From: Prochlorococcus sp. AG-402-K22
Lineage (GTDB): Bacteria; Cyanobacteriota; Cyanobacteriia; PCC-6307; Cyanobiaceae
NCBI GenBank assembly: GCA_003216755.1
Contig: QCIJ01000008.1
Location: forward strand, 1 to 62,145
Reading direction: 5' to 3'
Length of the DNA stretch: 62,145 nt
How positions within the stretch are numbered: position 1 is the first letter of the stretch; the number at the start of each line of letters is the position of its first letter. Under the pieces are notes generated by a model that saw only the letters and a list, made by a program, of their open reading frames with translations, did not search any database and was not told where the DNA came from. Positions 8,219 through 17,059 of the stretch are shown here, piece by piece. Position numbers and translations under genes: made by a program.

Positions 8219-9031
8219 GTGACTGACAAAATTGCGATTATTGGTTTTGGAAATATTGCAAAAGCTATAATAACTCCTCTATTAGACAAAAATTTAATTC
8301 AGCCAGAGAATGTTTATTGTGTTGTAAATTCTGAAAAAAGTTTAGAAAATATAAAAAAAAATTATAAATATAATATAAATGCCTATAAATCAAGTTCTAA
8401 AGATTCAAAAATAATTTGGGATTGTCAAGTTAAACTTCTTTCGGTAAAACCTCAGCATCTTGAATATATAAGTGAGGCCGATAACATGTCAAATAAGGAC
8501 AATTTTTTAGTTTCAATTCTTGCTGGTGTTTCAATAAATAGACTTACTCAAAAATTTCCTAACCATAAATGTGTGAGAGTTGTTACAAATATTCCAATAA
8601 TAATTGGAAAGGGTTTAACAGGAATTGCTTGGGGTGAAAATCTTACAAGAGATCAGAAACAATTTACAAAAAAATTATTTGAAAATACAAGTAAGATTTA
8701 TGAATTTACGGAAGATTACCTCGATATATTTTTAGCTTTGACATCATCAGGTCCTGCAATTATTGCTTTAATTATAGAAGCATTAAGTGATGGAGGGTTG
8801 AGTGGCGGATTACCAAAGATACTTTCAGAAGAACTTATTATGGAGATGATACTAGGAACTATTAGTTTAATAAAAGAAAATCAAATAACACCTTCTGAGG
8901 TTAAAAATTTAGTAACTTCTCCAGGTGGAACAACTATTTCTGCTTTGAGAGTTTTAGAAAATAAAAGTATAAGATCAGCTTTAATTGAATCAATAGTTTC
9001 AGCGAGTAACCGAAGTAAAGAATTTAATTAG
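8219..9031 (+). CDS. proC: Pyrroline-5-carboxylate reductase
   Basis: ProC reduces pyrroline-5-carboxylate to proline with NAD(P)H, the last step of proline synthesis. The 270-residue protein has the Rossmann motif GFGNIA at residues 9-14. It also has VKPQHL, SILAGVS and the C-terminal dimer/active-site region SGPAIIALIIEALSDGG and SPGGTTISALRVL. GTG start at 8219. Its TAG stop overlaps by 3 bases the stop codon of the convergent glycosyltransferase gene. It ends the long plus-strand run that begins at aroQ. Confidence 0.95.
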   Translation: MTDKIAIIGFGNIAKAIITPLLDKNLIQPENVYCVVNSEKSLENIKKNYKYNINAYKSSSKDSKIIWDCQVKLLSVKPQHLEYISEADNMSNKDNFLVSILAGVSINRLTQKFPNHKCVRVVTNIPIIIGKGLTGIAWGENLTRDQKQFTKKLFENTSKIYEFTEDYLDIFLALTSSGPAIIALIIEALSDGGLSGGLPKILSEELIMEMILGTISLIKENQITPSEVKNLVTSPGGTTISALRVLENKSIRSALIESIVSASNRSKEFN

Positions 9032-10194
9032 TTTCTGAAATTATCTTTTAAGTCCGCATAAACTTCCCCAAGTAAATTTATATTTTTAGTAATTGTATAC
9101 CTTTCAAGTACTCGATCTCTAGCTTTTTGCCCAAGATCTTTTGTAAATGATGGGTGTTCAACCATAATTGGGATTATAGTTTTTAGTTGTGCAGCTACAT
9201 TATCAGTTGAAATTACAATTCCTGCTCCATTATCTAATACTTCACCATCCGCTCCGGCATCTGTGGCTACACATGCAGTACCAGTAGACATTGCCTCTAA
9301 AAGTGATAATGACAAACCCTCTACTAAGCTTGGTAAAAAAAATACTTCAGCAATTTGCATTATCGCTACCCTAGTTTCTAAATCTAATTCGGCACCCCAC
9401 CAAATTAATTTCTCATTACTAAGGTTTGAAAAACTATTTTCAAGTGTTGGCTTCATTGGTCCATCTCCAACAATAACTAATTTACAATTATTGTTTTTTG
9501 TTTGGCGCCAGGACCGTAAAAGTGCCTCGATATTTTTCTCATTGGCAATCCTTCCCATGTATAAGAAGATTCTTTCATTCCCAAGTTTATTTTTTACCTG
9601 ATCATATTTTTTATTTTTTTCGCAAAAAGGTTTCCAAATATTTTCATCAACGCCGTTTGGAATTATTATTAGTTTTTCTTTAGGCACTCCTAATTTCTCA
9701 AGAACATTTTTTTGAGGCTCAGAAAAGATAATTACCTTATCAAATTTTGCTAACGATGGAGCGTACAGTTGATACGTTAATTGTTGAGTGCTCGCAGTTA
9801 AATTTCTATTTTTTGCATCAAATGGTGGGTGAAATGTTCCTATAAGTGGAACATTAATTTCACTGCAGAGCTCTGGAAGTCTAAAATCTAAGGGAGATAA
9901 AGTTAGACTCGCATGCACAATATCAGGTTTTAATCTTTCCAATGATAGCCTTAGCTCTTTTTCTGCTCTTGGGGAGGGTATTGTATAAACTTGGGACTTA
10001 ATTAAATATGGGAGACTTACGTCAGGATCATTTGCCAGAAATAATGGTTTTGGTGAATTTGAACTAGAGGGATTGTCGAAATGAATAAAACTAATTTTAT
10101 GCCCCCTGGTCTTTAATTCCTCAGTAGTTGAATTACCATAAGTTACATTTCCACAAAAAGGAGATTTTTTACCCAACCAGGCAATATGGACCAC
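9028..10194 (-). CDS. GT4-family glycosyltransferase
   Basis: A GT-B fold, retaining glycosyltransferase of 388 residues. The N-terminal acceptor domain contains GTFHPPFD (119-126). The donor domain has IIPNGVDENIW (about 177-187), LYMGRIANEKN and the EX7E nucleotide-sugar motif at E292-E300 (EGLSLSLLE). Members build glycolipids, glycogen-like polymers, sucrose or cell-surface sugars. The donor and acceptor are not apparent here. It is not close to SqdX by its N-terminus. Transcribed alone, convergent with proC and 85 bases downstream of the divergent end of recO. Confidence 0.88.
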   Translation of the reverse strand: MVHIAWLGKKSPFCGNVTYGNSTTEELKTRGHKISFIHFDNPSSSNSPKPLFLANDPDVSLPYLIKSQVYTIPSPRAEKELRLSLERLKPDIVHASLTLSPLDFRLPELCSEINVPLIGTFHPPFDAKNRNLTASTQQLTYQLYAPSLAKFDKVIIFSEPQKNVLEKLGVPKEKLIIIPNGVDENIWKPFCEKNKKYDQVKNKLGNERIFLYMGRIANEKNIEALLRSWRQTKNNNCKLVIVGDGPMKPTLENSFSNLSNEKLIWWGAELDLETRVAIMQIAEVFFLPSLVEGLSLSLLEAMSTGTACVATDAGADGEVLDNGAGIVISTDNVAAQLKTIIPIMVEHPSFTKDLGQKARDRVLERYTITKNINLLGEVYADLKDNFRN

Positions 10195-10279
10195 ATTAAT
10201 TGAATTAACTATTTATTAAGTTAACAGTCAGAGTCCCCAAGATCATAATTTTAAAATTTATTAAAGGTTAATGAAAATC

Positions 10280-11065
10280 CTAACTATATATTTCTCTCAA
10301 CATTTTTAGTGAAGATAGATCTTTCTCTAGTTGACTAGCAATCCAAGTTTCAATAATAAATAATATTTTAAGCCAAACTTTTTTAGGTCCTAACAACTCT
10401 CCATTAGATTTGATTGGCAATTCGGGGAAAAGGAGTCTCTGTATTAAAGCAACTTCAGATGCATTTATTTTTAGATTACTTTGAGGATCTTCTATGCATG
10501 AAAACCCTTCATTTGGCAAAAAATAACAACTCCATTCCCAATTTCCTAAAGTTGGAATTATCGGTCCTCCTGTTTTACAGCAATGATGAATTGGTAAATT
10601 AATACCACCAATAGCTAATAGATGAATTAAAGATTGAATACTCATTGAGAGCATTTTAATATCTTTTTCTTTAGATTCTTCATATAAATAAATCCTATCT
10701 AGATGTGCAAGAACACAAGCTAAATAGTTTTGTTGCTTGTCATTATTACCTACTAATAAAAGTGTTAATTCAGTTATTGCTTGTGCGGCTGCAAGACATT
10801 CAATATTTTTCCCTAGACCAGAATAGCTTTTTAATATTTTAATTTGACGTACAGATTTAAGATTTCTTTTGCCAAAAATCTGCAGACTTAAATATGTTAA
10901 TGGAGTAGCTGCGGCAAGACTACTTTTTGGACGCCTAGCGCCAGGGACCGCAAATCTAACAATCCCTTGCTCATCTGTAAGAATAGTTATTAATCTATCA
11001 TTTTCTCCTAATGGAGAAGCTTTAATACAGAGACCTTCAAGTCTACACTCACCAGAACCAGACAT
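10280..11065 (-). CDS. recO: DNA repair protein RecO
   Basis: RecO loads RecA on SSB-covered single-stranded DNA together with RecR and RecF. The 261-residue protein shows the N-terminal OB-fold (LCIKASPLGENDRLITILTDEQG, split here by family positions 11-33) followed by the helical RecO C domain. A pair CC around residue 162 and C181 could be remnants of the zinc site seen in some RecO proteins. Length is typical. The gene starts on the base after the deoC-like stop codon on the minus strand, so the two are probably co-transcribed. Confidence 0.92.
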   Translation of the reverse strand: MSGSGECRLEGLCIKASPLGENDRLITILTDEQGIVRFAVPGARRPKSSLAAATPLTYLSLQIFGKRNLKSVRQIKILKSYSGLGKNIECLAAAQAITELTLLLVGNNDKQQNYLACVLAHLDRIYLYEESKEKDIKMLSMSIQSLIHLLAIGGINLPIHHCCKTGGPIIPTLGNWEWSCYFLPNEGFSCIEDPQSNLKINASEVALIQRLLFPELPIKSNGELLGPKKVWLKILFIIETWIASQLEKDLSSLKMLREIYS

Positions 11066-11725
11066 TTAAATAACTTTTACTTCTTGAAAAATCTCATAAA
11101 AATTAGAAGTTCCAACGCAACTAATTCCCATTTCAAACAAATCAATAACTTGTTTCAGTTTTTTTATACCCCCTACAACTTTGATTTGATTTTCCGAGCC
11201 TATTATCTTTAGTATTTCGGCTACATCGTTGGATGTAATAGTAGGCCCAAACCCGTCTCCGAATTGAAAATTTTTTATTCCTAATTCCAAAGATATTTCT
11301 ATAGCACTATATAAAACCTCTTCTTGAAGTTTTGATTTATTTATGATTATTGAAACTGGTAATCCCGACAGCTTAACTTGCTCAATTTCAGCAGCGAAAG
11401 TTTCTAAATTTCTTTTGTATAAATTGATGAAATTTGGGATATATTCAATACCGTTTGCACCTTTATCTTTTGCAAAACAAACTAGTTCTTCAATAAATGA
11501 AACTGGTAAATCTGCTAAAGGGTAAGAAATAAGTGCATTTATGCTTGCGCTGTAATTACTCAAACTATTTTTAAAATCAGCTAAATAATTAAGTGAAGTA
11601 GAAATATTTTTAATATTATATTTTTTTATTAAATCGCAATTTGCACAGAACTCCTCCCAGGTTAAATAGGGGTTGATAATAATTGCATGAATTTTCTCGT
11701 TTAATTCATATTCAATATTGGGCAT
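11066..11725 (-). CDS. DeoC-like protein, catalytic residues not conserved
   Basis: A TIM-barrel protein of 219 residues aligning with deoxyribose-phosphate aldolase along its length. Set against E. coli DeoC, the Schiff-base lysine segment FIKTSTG reads FQFGDGF (about residues 153-159), so no lysine is there. Asp102 in EVDVV corresponds to E94 (GIEYI). Only the second lysine is kept (IKVVGGIKK, K182). The alignment is by eye. It may no longer be an aldolase, or may use a rearranged site. It sits between hpf and recO on one strand with gaps of 7 and 0 bases. Confidence 0.8.
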   Translation of the reverse strand: MPNIEYELNEKIHAIIINPYLTWEEFCANCDLIKKYNIKNISTSLNYLADFKNSLSNYSASINALISYPLADLPVSFIEELVCFAKDKGANGIEYIPNFINLYKRNLETFAAEIEQVKLSGLPVSIIINKSKLQEEVLYSAIEISLELGIKNFQFGDGFGPTITSNDVAEILKIIGSENQIKVVGGIKKLKQVIDLFEMGISCVGTSNFYEIFQEVKVI

Positions 11726-11732
11726 TTAAAAG

Positions 11733-12317
11733 TTATTTAGATTGAATCAGTCCGTAACCTCCATGATTCCTCTTATATATAACTTGAAGTTCATTATTTT
11801 TCTTATTTCGAAAAACATAAAAATCATGATCAATTAGATCTAATTGTTTTCTTGCTTCTTCTGATGAAATTGGAGTCATTTCAAAGTATTTATTTTTTAT
11901 AGATGGCTCAGGTAGACTTGCTTCCATTCTTACTTTAAGTAAATCTTTATCTAAAAATTTTGATTCCATACTTTCAATTAGTAAAGACTCTTTATTTTTA
12001 AATTGATTATTATGAATTGTTTTATTGTTTCTTTCTTTGTATTTACGTAATTTTCTACAAAGTTTATTTGAAACTAAATCAATGCTTGAGTATAGATTTT
12101 CAGTTTTTTCTTCAGCTCTAATGACAGTACCATTTGCAAAAATAGTAACTTCTGCAGTTTGGAACGAGACTCTTGGGTTCTTTTCTATTGATAGGTGTAT
12201 GTCGGCTTCTTTAACGATATCCTTATAGTGATGCGTCGCTTTTTCTATCTTTGCCTCAGTATATTCTTTTAATGCTCCAGTGAGTTCAAGATTCTTTCCA
12301 TGGATTAAAATTTTCAT
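11733..12317 (-). CDS. hpf: Ribosome hibernation promoting factor, long form (LrtA)
   Basis: Long HPF binds the 30S A and P sites and dimerises ribosomes in the stationary or dark state; the cyanobacterial gene was first named lrtA (light-repressed). The 194-residue product has the N-terminal S30AE domain (MKILIHGKNLELTGALKEY through AEVTIFANGTVIRAEE), a charged linker, and the C-terminal dimerisation domain (MTPISSEEARKQLDLI, FYVFRNKKNNELQVIYKR). Length fits long HPF. It is divergent from lipB with only 44 bases between, so any promoters must be close or overlapping. deoC-like and recO lie downstream. Confidence 0.95.
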   Translation of the reverse strand: MKILIHGKNLELTGALKEYTEAKIEKATHHYKDIVKEADIHLSIEKNPRVSFQTAEVTIFANGTVIRAEEKTENLYSSIDLVSNKLCRKLRKYKERNNKTIHNNQFKNKESLLIESMESKFLDKDLLKVRMEASLPEPSIKNKYFEMTPISSEEARKQLDLIDHDFYVFRNKKNNELQVIYKRNHGGYGLIQSK

Positions 12318-12361
12318 AACAAATCTAAAAATATTTACTTACTTTCTAAATCTACTTAAAT

Positions 12362-13012
12362 ATGGTTAATAGAACAGCAATAATTAAACAACCTGATAAA
12401 ATTTCTTTTTTCAATGATGTTTATAAATTACAAAAAGAATATCAGGAGGCATTGATTTTAGATAACTCTAAACCTGATCTTATTTGGATAGGGGAGCATC
12501 AACTTTGTTATACGTTGGGTAGAGGATCTAATTATGATAATTTACTATTTTCTCTGAATGATAATAAATATGATGTTTTTAAAATTGATAGAGGTGGTGA
12601 GGTTACTTGTCATATGCCGGGACAATTAGTAACTTACTTGGTTTTAGATTTGAAAAATTTTAATAAAGATTTAAATTGGTATTTAAGAAAAATTGAAGAA
12701 ATTATTATAAAGATTCTTGGAAATTTTAATATAGATTGTCAATCTAGAAAAGGTTTTACTGGTGTTTGGAAAGGAAATAAGAAAATTGCTTCAATTGGAA
12801 TTGGGTGTAAAAGATGGATCACAATAAATGGATTTTCAATCAATATTGACTGCGAATTAGAAAACTTTAATAAAATTGTTCCTTGCGGAATAGAGAATTG
12901 TATTATGACAAATATGATTGATTACAACAAAAATTTTAGTATTCAAGAAGTCAAGAGAATTGTTAAAAAAATCATTCAGGAAGAATTTAATTTTGATTTT
13001 GTATCAAAATAG
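12362..13012 (+). CDS. lipB: Octanoyl-[acyl carrier protein]:protein N-octanoyltransferase
   Basis: LipB moves octanoyl from ACP to lipoyl domains, the first step of lipoate synthesis, and so serves PdhC encoded 2.7 kb downstream. Of 216 residues, [14 protein letters not shown] lies at 77-90, the catalytic Cys at 175 (VPCGIENC) and the conserved Lys in [10 protein letters not shown] near 140. The usual H-G-P-G reads H-M-P-G here, a change I think is seen in other cyanobacteria. ATG start; divergent from hpf. The acyl-activating gene follows after 27 bases. Confidence 0.95.
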   Translation: MVNRTAIIKQPDKISFFNDVYKLQKEYQEALILDNSKPDLIWIGEHQLCYTLGRGSNYDNLLFSLNDNKYDVFKIDRGGEVTCHMPGQLVTYLVLDLKNFNKDLNWYLRKIEEIIIKILGNFNIDCQSRKGFTGVWKGNKKIASIGIGCKRWITINGFSINIDCELENFNKIVPCGIENCIMTNMIDYNKNFSIQEVKRIVKKIIQEEFNFDFVSK

Positions 13013-13039
13013 AAATTAAAATTTCAAAATTGATTTAAT

Positions 13040-14983
13040 ATGAATGATAAAGCGTATTGGCCTTCGTCAAAACCTCTTTCTAAAAAGGATAAATTTGCTA
13101 AAGATAGAGATTTTACTGAAAACCTTAATCATATAGATCAAATTTGGGAAAATTTAAAATTTAAATGTGGTGATACTTTAGCTGTTTGCGATTTAAGAGG
13201 GAAATACAAAGAAAAATTCTCTTATTCTGAGTTAGCTGATTTGATAACAAAAGTCTCTTTATCGTTTAAAAACTATGGGTTAGAAAAAGGGGATGTAGTT
13301 ACTGTAATATCTGAAAATTCTCCAAGATGGCTAGCAGTCGATCAAGGCCTAATGCGTTTAGGAGCTATAAATGCAGTAAGAGGTATTAATTCTCCTTCCG
13401 TAGAATTAGAATATATAATTGAGCACTCTAATTCGGTAGGATTAATAATTCAATCTAAGGAAATTTGGCTAAAGTTAAACAATAAAGAAGAATTAAAAAA
13501 AAGACTGAAATTTATAATTAATTTAGAAGATGAACGATTTGAAAGTTTAATAAGTTGGAATCAATTTATAAGTTCAGAAGAACAAGAAAATTCAAAAAAT
13601 AATATCATTGAAAAATTTAAACCAAAAATTGATGATGTTGCTACTATTCTTTACACCTCTGGTACAACAGGAAAACCTAAAGGTGTACCCTTGACCCATG
13701 CAAATTTTTTACATCAAGTAATTAATTTAGCCTATATCGCTGATCCAGAACCTGGAACTTCTGTATTAAGCGTTTTACCTATTTGGCATTCTTATGAGAG
13801 GAGTGCTGAATACTTCTTTTTTTCTTGCGGTTGTTCTCAATACTATACAATTCCAAAATTTCTGAAAGATGATATTACAAAAATAAAACCTGTTGTAATG
13901 GCCACTGTACCAAGACTATGGGAGGCAATATATGATGGTTTTTTTCAAGCGTTGAAAAAAATGCCCTCCAAGAATCAAAAACTTATTAAGTTTTTGATAA
14001 GTAATAGTTCAGTTTTCAAAAGAAGTCTAAGAAAGATAAGAAATTTAGATATCAATCAAATAACTATTAAATCAAAAATCCCCTTACTGGGTTCTGTTAT
14101 TGGTCGATATCCTTTACATAAATTGTCTACTATTTTTTTATGGCCGAATATTCTTAGAAAACTATGCGGAGAAAAACTGAAATTTCCTATTAACGGCGGA
14201 GGGGCATTGCCAGAACATGTGGATCTTTTTTTTGAATCTTTAGGAGTAGATGTTTTGGTGGGATATGGCCTCACAGAAACTAGTCCAGTATTAACTTGTA
14301 GGAGAAGAGAATTAAATGTTAGAGGATCATCCGGTCAGCCTCTAGCATTTACTGAAATCAAAATAGTAAATGATGATAAAAAAAAGATTCTGAAGTTCAG
14401 AGAAGTCGGAAAGATTCTCGTTAAGGGACCACAAGTAATGAAAGGTTATCTTAATAATGAATTAGCTACAAAAGATGTTTTATCCAAGGATGGTTGGTTT
14501 GATACTGGCGATTTAGGTTTTTTAATACCTAATGGTTCTCTTTTTATAACAGGAAGAGCCAAGGATACAATAGTGCTTTCAAGTGGTGAAAATATAGAAC
14601 CGAATCCGCTTGAGACCGAAATCCTTAGTTCTGAATTTATTAATCAGATTCAACTAGTAGGACAAGACAAGAAATGTTTAACAGCACTTGTAGTGCCTAA
14701 TGTCGAATTGGTTAAAAATAAGTTCTTGGAAGAAGACCTTTCGCAATTAAACCTGAATAAAAATATTGGTACATTTTTTAAATCACAAATTAATAATTTG
14801 CTTAAAAGTCGATTAGGAGCAAGATCAGAAGAACAAATATTTGATTGTTATTTTGTTGATGCCTTCACTTTAGAAAATGGTTTGTTAACACAAACTCTTA
14901 AACAAAAAAGAAAAGAAATAGAAAAAAAGTATTCATTACAAATAGAAAATATGTATGAAAACAAATTTAGTAAGAAAATTTGA
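13040..14983 (+). CDS. Long-chain acyl-CoA / acyl-ACP synthetase (AMP-binding)
   Basis: An ANL-superfamily adenylating enzyme of 647 residues. The P-loop YTSGTTGKPKG is at 205-215. GGGALPEHVD, GYGLTETSPVL, WFDTGDLGF and the hinge ITGRAKDTIVLSSGENI complete the motif set. In cyanobacteria the single member of this type is the acyl-ACP synthetase that recycles free fatty acids. The length and the insertion after the P-loop fit that class. It could equally be labelled FadD. It follows lipB on the same strand, both handling acyl groups. Confidence 0.9.
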   Translation: MNDKAYWPSSKPLSKKDKFAKDRDFTENLNHIDQIWENLKFKCGDTLAVCDLRGKYKEKFSYSELADLITKVSLSFKNYGLEKGDVVTVISENSPRWLAVDQGLMRLGAINAVRGINSPSVELEYIIEHSNSVGLIIQSKEIWLKLNNKEELKKRLKFIINLEDERFESLISWNQFISSEEQENSKNNIIEKFKPKIDDVATILYTSGTTGKPKGVPLTHANFLHQVINLAYIADPEPGTSVLSVLPIWHSYERSAEYFFFSCGCSQYYTIPKFLKDDITKIKPVVMATVPRLWEAIYDGFFQALKKMPSKNQKLIKFLISNSSVFKRSLRKIRNLDINQITIKSKIPLLGSVIGRYPLHKLSTIFLWPNILRKLCGEKLKFPINGGGALPEHVDLFFESLGVDVLVGYGLTETSPVLTCRRRELNVRGSSGQPLAFTEIKIVNDDKKKILKFREVGKILVKGPQVMKGYLNNELATKDVLSKDGWFDTGDLGFLIPNGSLFITGRAKDTIVLSSGENIEPNPLETEILSSEFINQIQLVGQDKKCLTALVVPNVELVKNKFLEEDLSQLNLNKNIGTFFKSQINNLLKSRLGARSEEQIFDCYFVDAFTLENGLLTQTLKQKRKEIEKKYSLQIENMYENKFSKKI

Positions 14984-15021
14984 TTTGTTCTATCTATATT
15001 GAAAAGGTAATTTAATTTTTT

Positions 15022-15465
15022 ATGGAAACAAAAAACTCAATATCTATTAAGCGCTCAATAGCTATAAAAGCTGTAGTTACACCAACTTGGAAGGAAGATG
15101 CTGAAAAAGAATTAAGTAAAGCAATTTCAAACATTGACCAGCAATTATCTCAACTTGAGCAGGAGGGGCAGCAAATAGTAAATAATATTAGATCCCAATC
15201 GGTTAATCCTCTTGATCCAAGAGTTCAAGAACAAGTTAGTCAAGTGCAACAACAAGTCGCAGCAAAACGAAATGAAATTGAAGAACAAAAAAGAAATCTA
15301 CTTCAACAACAGAGTCAAGTTCGCGAATTAAAAATGGATGAAATTGTTGATCAGGGACAAGTGGATAGTTTCTGTGATGTCACTGTGGGCGACAATCTTA
15401 TTGAAAAAATGCAAGTCTCGATAACTGTTAAAGATGGAGTTATTCAATCTATAGATAATAATTAA
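15022..15465 (+). CDS. YlqD-family protein
   Basis: A 147-residue protein with an N-terminal beta segment (ISIKRSIAIKAVVTPTWKED), a long Gln-rich coiled coil at about residues 25-100 and a C-terminal beta-rich part (CDVTVGDNLIEKMQVSITVKDG, split as positions 116-137). This is the architecture of the YlqD family, of unknown function, common in cyanobacteria and Bacilli. No signal peptide or membrane segment. It lies alone between the acyl synthetase (38 bases) and pdhC (220 bases). The family assignment is firm; no role can be given. Confidence 0.85.
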   Translation: METKNSISIKRSIAIKAVVTPTWKEDAEKELSKAISNIDQQLSQLEQEGQQIVNNIRSQSVNPLDPRVQEQVSQVQQQVAAKRNEIEEQKRNLLQQQSQVRELKMDEIVDQGQVDSFCDVTVGDNLIEKMQVSITVKDGVIQSIDNN

Positions 15466-15588
15466 AGAGAAGATTTAGTATTTTTGATAAAAATAAGTAA
15501 ATCTTAATTTCGAAAAGTTCTAAATTCTAATCGATCTAAATTATTACTTTCTTAATCTTCCACTGTTTCCGTAGGTTACATACTTTTG

Positions 15589-15594
15589 TATAAT
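15589..15594 (+). promoter_or_regulatory. Candidate -10 box for pdhC
   Basis: A perfect TATAAT at 15589-15594 lies in the 220-base gap before pdhC and predicts a start near 15601, giving a leader of about 85 bases. No good -35 is seen, as is usual in Prochlorococcus. Inference from consensus only. Confidence 0.45.
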
Positions 15595-15627
15595 TAAATT
15601 AGTAAGGATAAGTTTGTCAAACGTCAA

Positions 15628-15653
15628 AAAGTGTAGACACTTTCGTAGACACC
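15628..15653 (+). promoter_or_regulatory. Hairpin and direct repeat in the pdhC leader
   Basis: AAAGTGT 15628-15634 and ACACTTT 15637-15643 form a near-perfect dyad. It overlaps a direct repeat GTAGACAC (15633-15640 and 15646-15653). The element lies between the predicted transcription start and the ATG at 15686, where an operator or leader hairpin could act on pdhC. Confidence 0.4.
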
Positions 15654-15685
15654 ACGTCCAAAACCATTGCAAATACTAACCTGCT

Positions 15686-17053
15686 ATGTCTCACGAAATA
15701 TTCATGCCTGCCTTGAGTTCTACTATGACGGAGGGCAAGATTGTGGAATGGTTGAAAAATCCAGGAGATAAAGTTGAAAGAGGTGAATCTGTCTTGGTTG
15801 TTGAATCTGACAAGGCAGATATGGATGTTGAATCTTTTCAAGATGGATATCTTGCGGCTGTTTTAATGCCTGCCGGCAGCACTGCACCTGTTGGAGAAAC
15901 TATTGGTCTTATTGTAGAAAATGAGGATGAGATAGCTTCTGTTCAAGAACAAAATAAAGGAAATCAACCCGAGGTTTCTAGCTCGGACCAACTTGAATTG
16001 GTAAGCAATAAAACTGAAGAAAAATCAGTGGTCCAAAGTGAAATTGTTGAAAAACAAGAAAAAGAAGTAGTATTAAAGAGTGAAAAGGTAGCCCCATCTT
16101 TTAATAGCGACCAAATTAATGCCGCTACAAATAATGTTTCTTCGAGGATAATTGCATCTCCAAGAGCTAAAAAACTAGCCTCTCAAATGGGTGTTGATTT
16201 AGCAAAAGTTCATGGATCTGGTCCGCACGGAAGGATTCAATCCGATGATATTTTAAAAGCTAATGGCCAACCTGTTTCTATACCATGGATAGGAGAAGGT
16301 GGTTCTCCTGCAAGTATTCTTAGCTCAAATTTGGGAGTTGAAAGTAAACCAGAAACTTCAGGAAATAGTTTTGGCAATCCTGGAGAAACAATTCAATTTA
16401 ATACTCTCCAAAAAGCGGTAAATAAAAATATGGAATCTAGTTTAGATGTGCCATGTTTTAGGGTAGGATACTCCATCAATACAGATAAATTAGATAATTT
16501 CTACAAAAAAGTAAAACAGAACGGAGTGACTATGACTGCTTTACTAGTAAAGGCAGTTGCAAAGACACTAAAGAAACATCCTCAAGTTAACTCAAGTTTT
16601 TCAGAAAATGGAATTTGTTATCCGGAAAATATAAATATTGCTGTTGCTGTTGCGATGGAAGATGGTGGACTAATAACTCCAGTTTTAAAAGAACCATGTA
16701 ATACTGATTTATTTGAATTGTCAAGGGAATGGAAAGATCTCGTAAAAAGATCAAGATCAAAACAATTAGAACCTGATGAATACTCAACTGGAACCTTCAC
16801 TTTATCTAACCTTGGGATGTTTGGAGTTGATAGATTTGATGCAATTCTTCCTCCAGGTACCGGTGCTATTTTAGCCATAGCATCATCGAAACCAACCGTT
16901 GTTGCTAATAGTGATGGTTCAATATCTGTTAAAAAAATAATGCAAGTAAATCTAACAGCTGATCATAGAGTGATCTATGGAGCCGATGGAGCTTCATTCT
17001 TAAAAGACTTAGCTTCCCTAATTGAAGATGAGCCAGAGACTCTTGTCTCCTAA
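15686..17053 (+). CDS. pdhC: Pyruvate dehydrogenase E2, dihydrolipoamide acetyltransferase
   Basis: E2 core of the pyruvate dehydrogenase complex, making acetyl-CoA. The 455-residue protein has one lipoyl domain with lipoyl-lysine K43 (VESDKADMDVES), a variable acidic linker, the E3-binding domain at about 156-190 (ASPRAKKLASQMGV) and the catalytic domain ending with TADHRVIYGADGASF, active His at 427. E1 and E3 genes are not adjacent, the usual scattered arrangement in cyanobacteria. LipB, encoded upstream, supplies the lipoyl group precursor. queA follows after 6 bases. Confidence 0.95.
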   Translation: MSHEIFMPALSSTMTEGKIVEWLKNPGDKVERGESVLVVESDKADMDVESFQDGYLAAVLMPAGSTAPVGETIGLIVENEDEIASVQEQNKGNQPEVSSSDQLELVSNKTEEKSVVQSEIVEKQEKEVVLKSEKVAPSFNSDQINAATNNVSSRIIASPRAKKLASQMGVDLAKVHGSGPHGRIQSDDILKANGQPVSIPWIGEGGSPASILSSNLGVESKPETSGNSFGNPGETIQFNTLQKAVNKNMESSLDVPCFRVGYSINTDKLDNFYKKVKQNGVTMTALLVKAVAKTLKKHPQVNSSFSENGICYPENINIAVAVAMEDGGLITPVLKEPCNTDLFELSREWKDLVKRSRSKQLEPDEYSTGTFTLSNLGMFGVDRFDAILPPGTGAILAIASSKPTVVANSDGSISVKKIMQVNLTADHRVIYGADGASFLKDLASLIEDEPETLVS

Positions 17054-17059
17054 CTTTAA

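Noticed and set aside
15571..15583. NtcA-like GTA...TAC upstream of pdhC
   Set aside because: The spacing is 7 rather than the required 8 bases, and its place relative to the TATAAT at 15589 does not fit an activator site.
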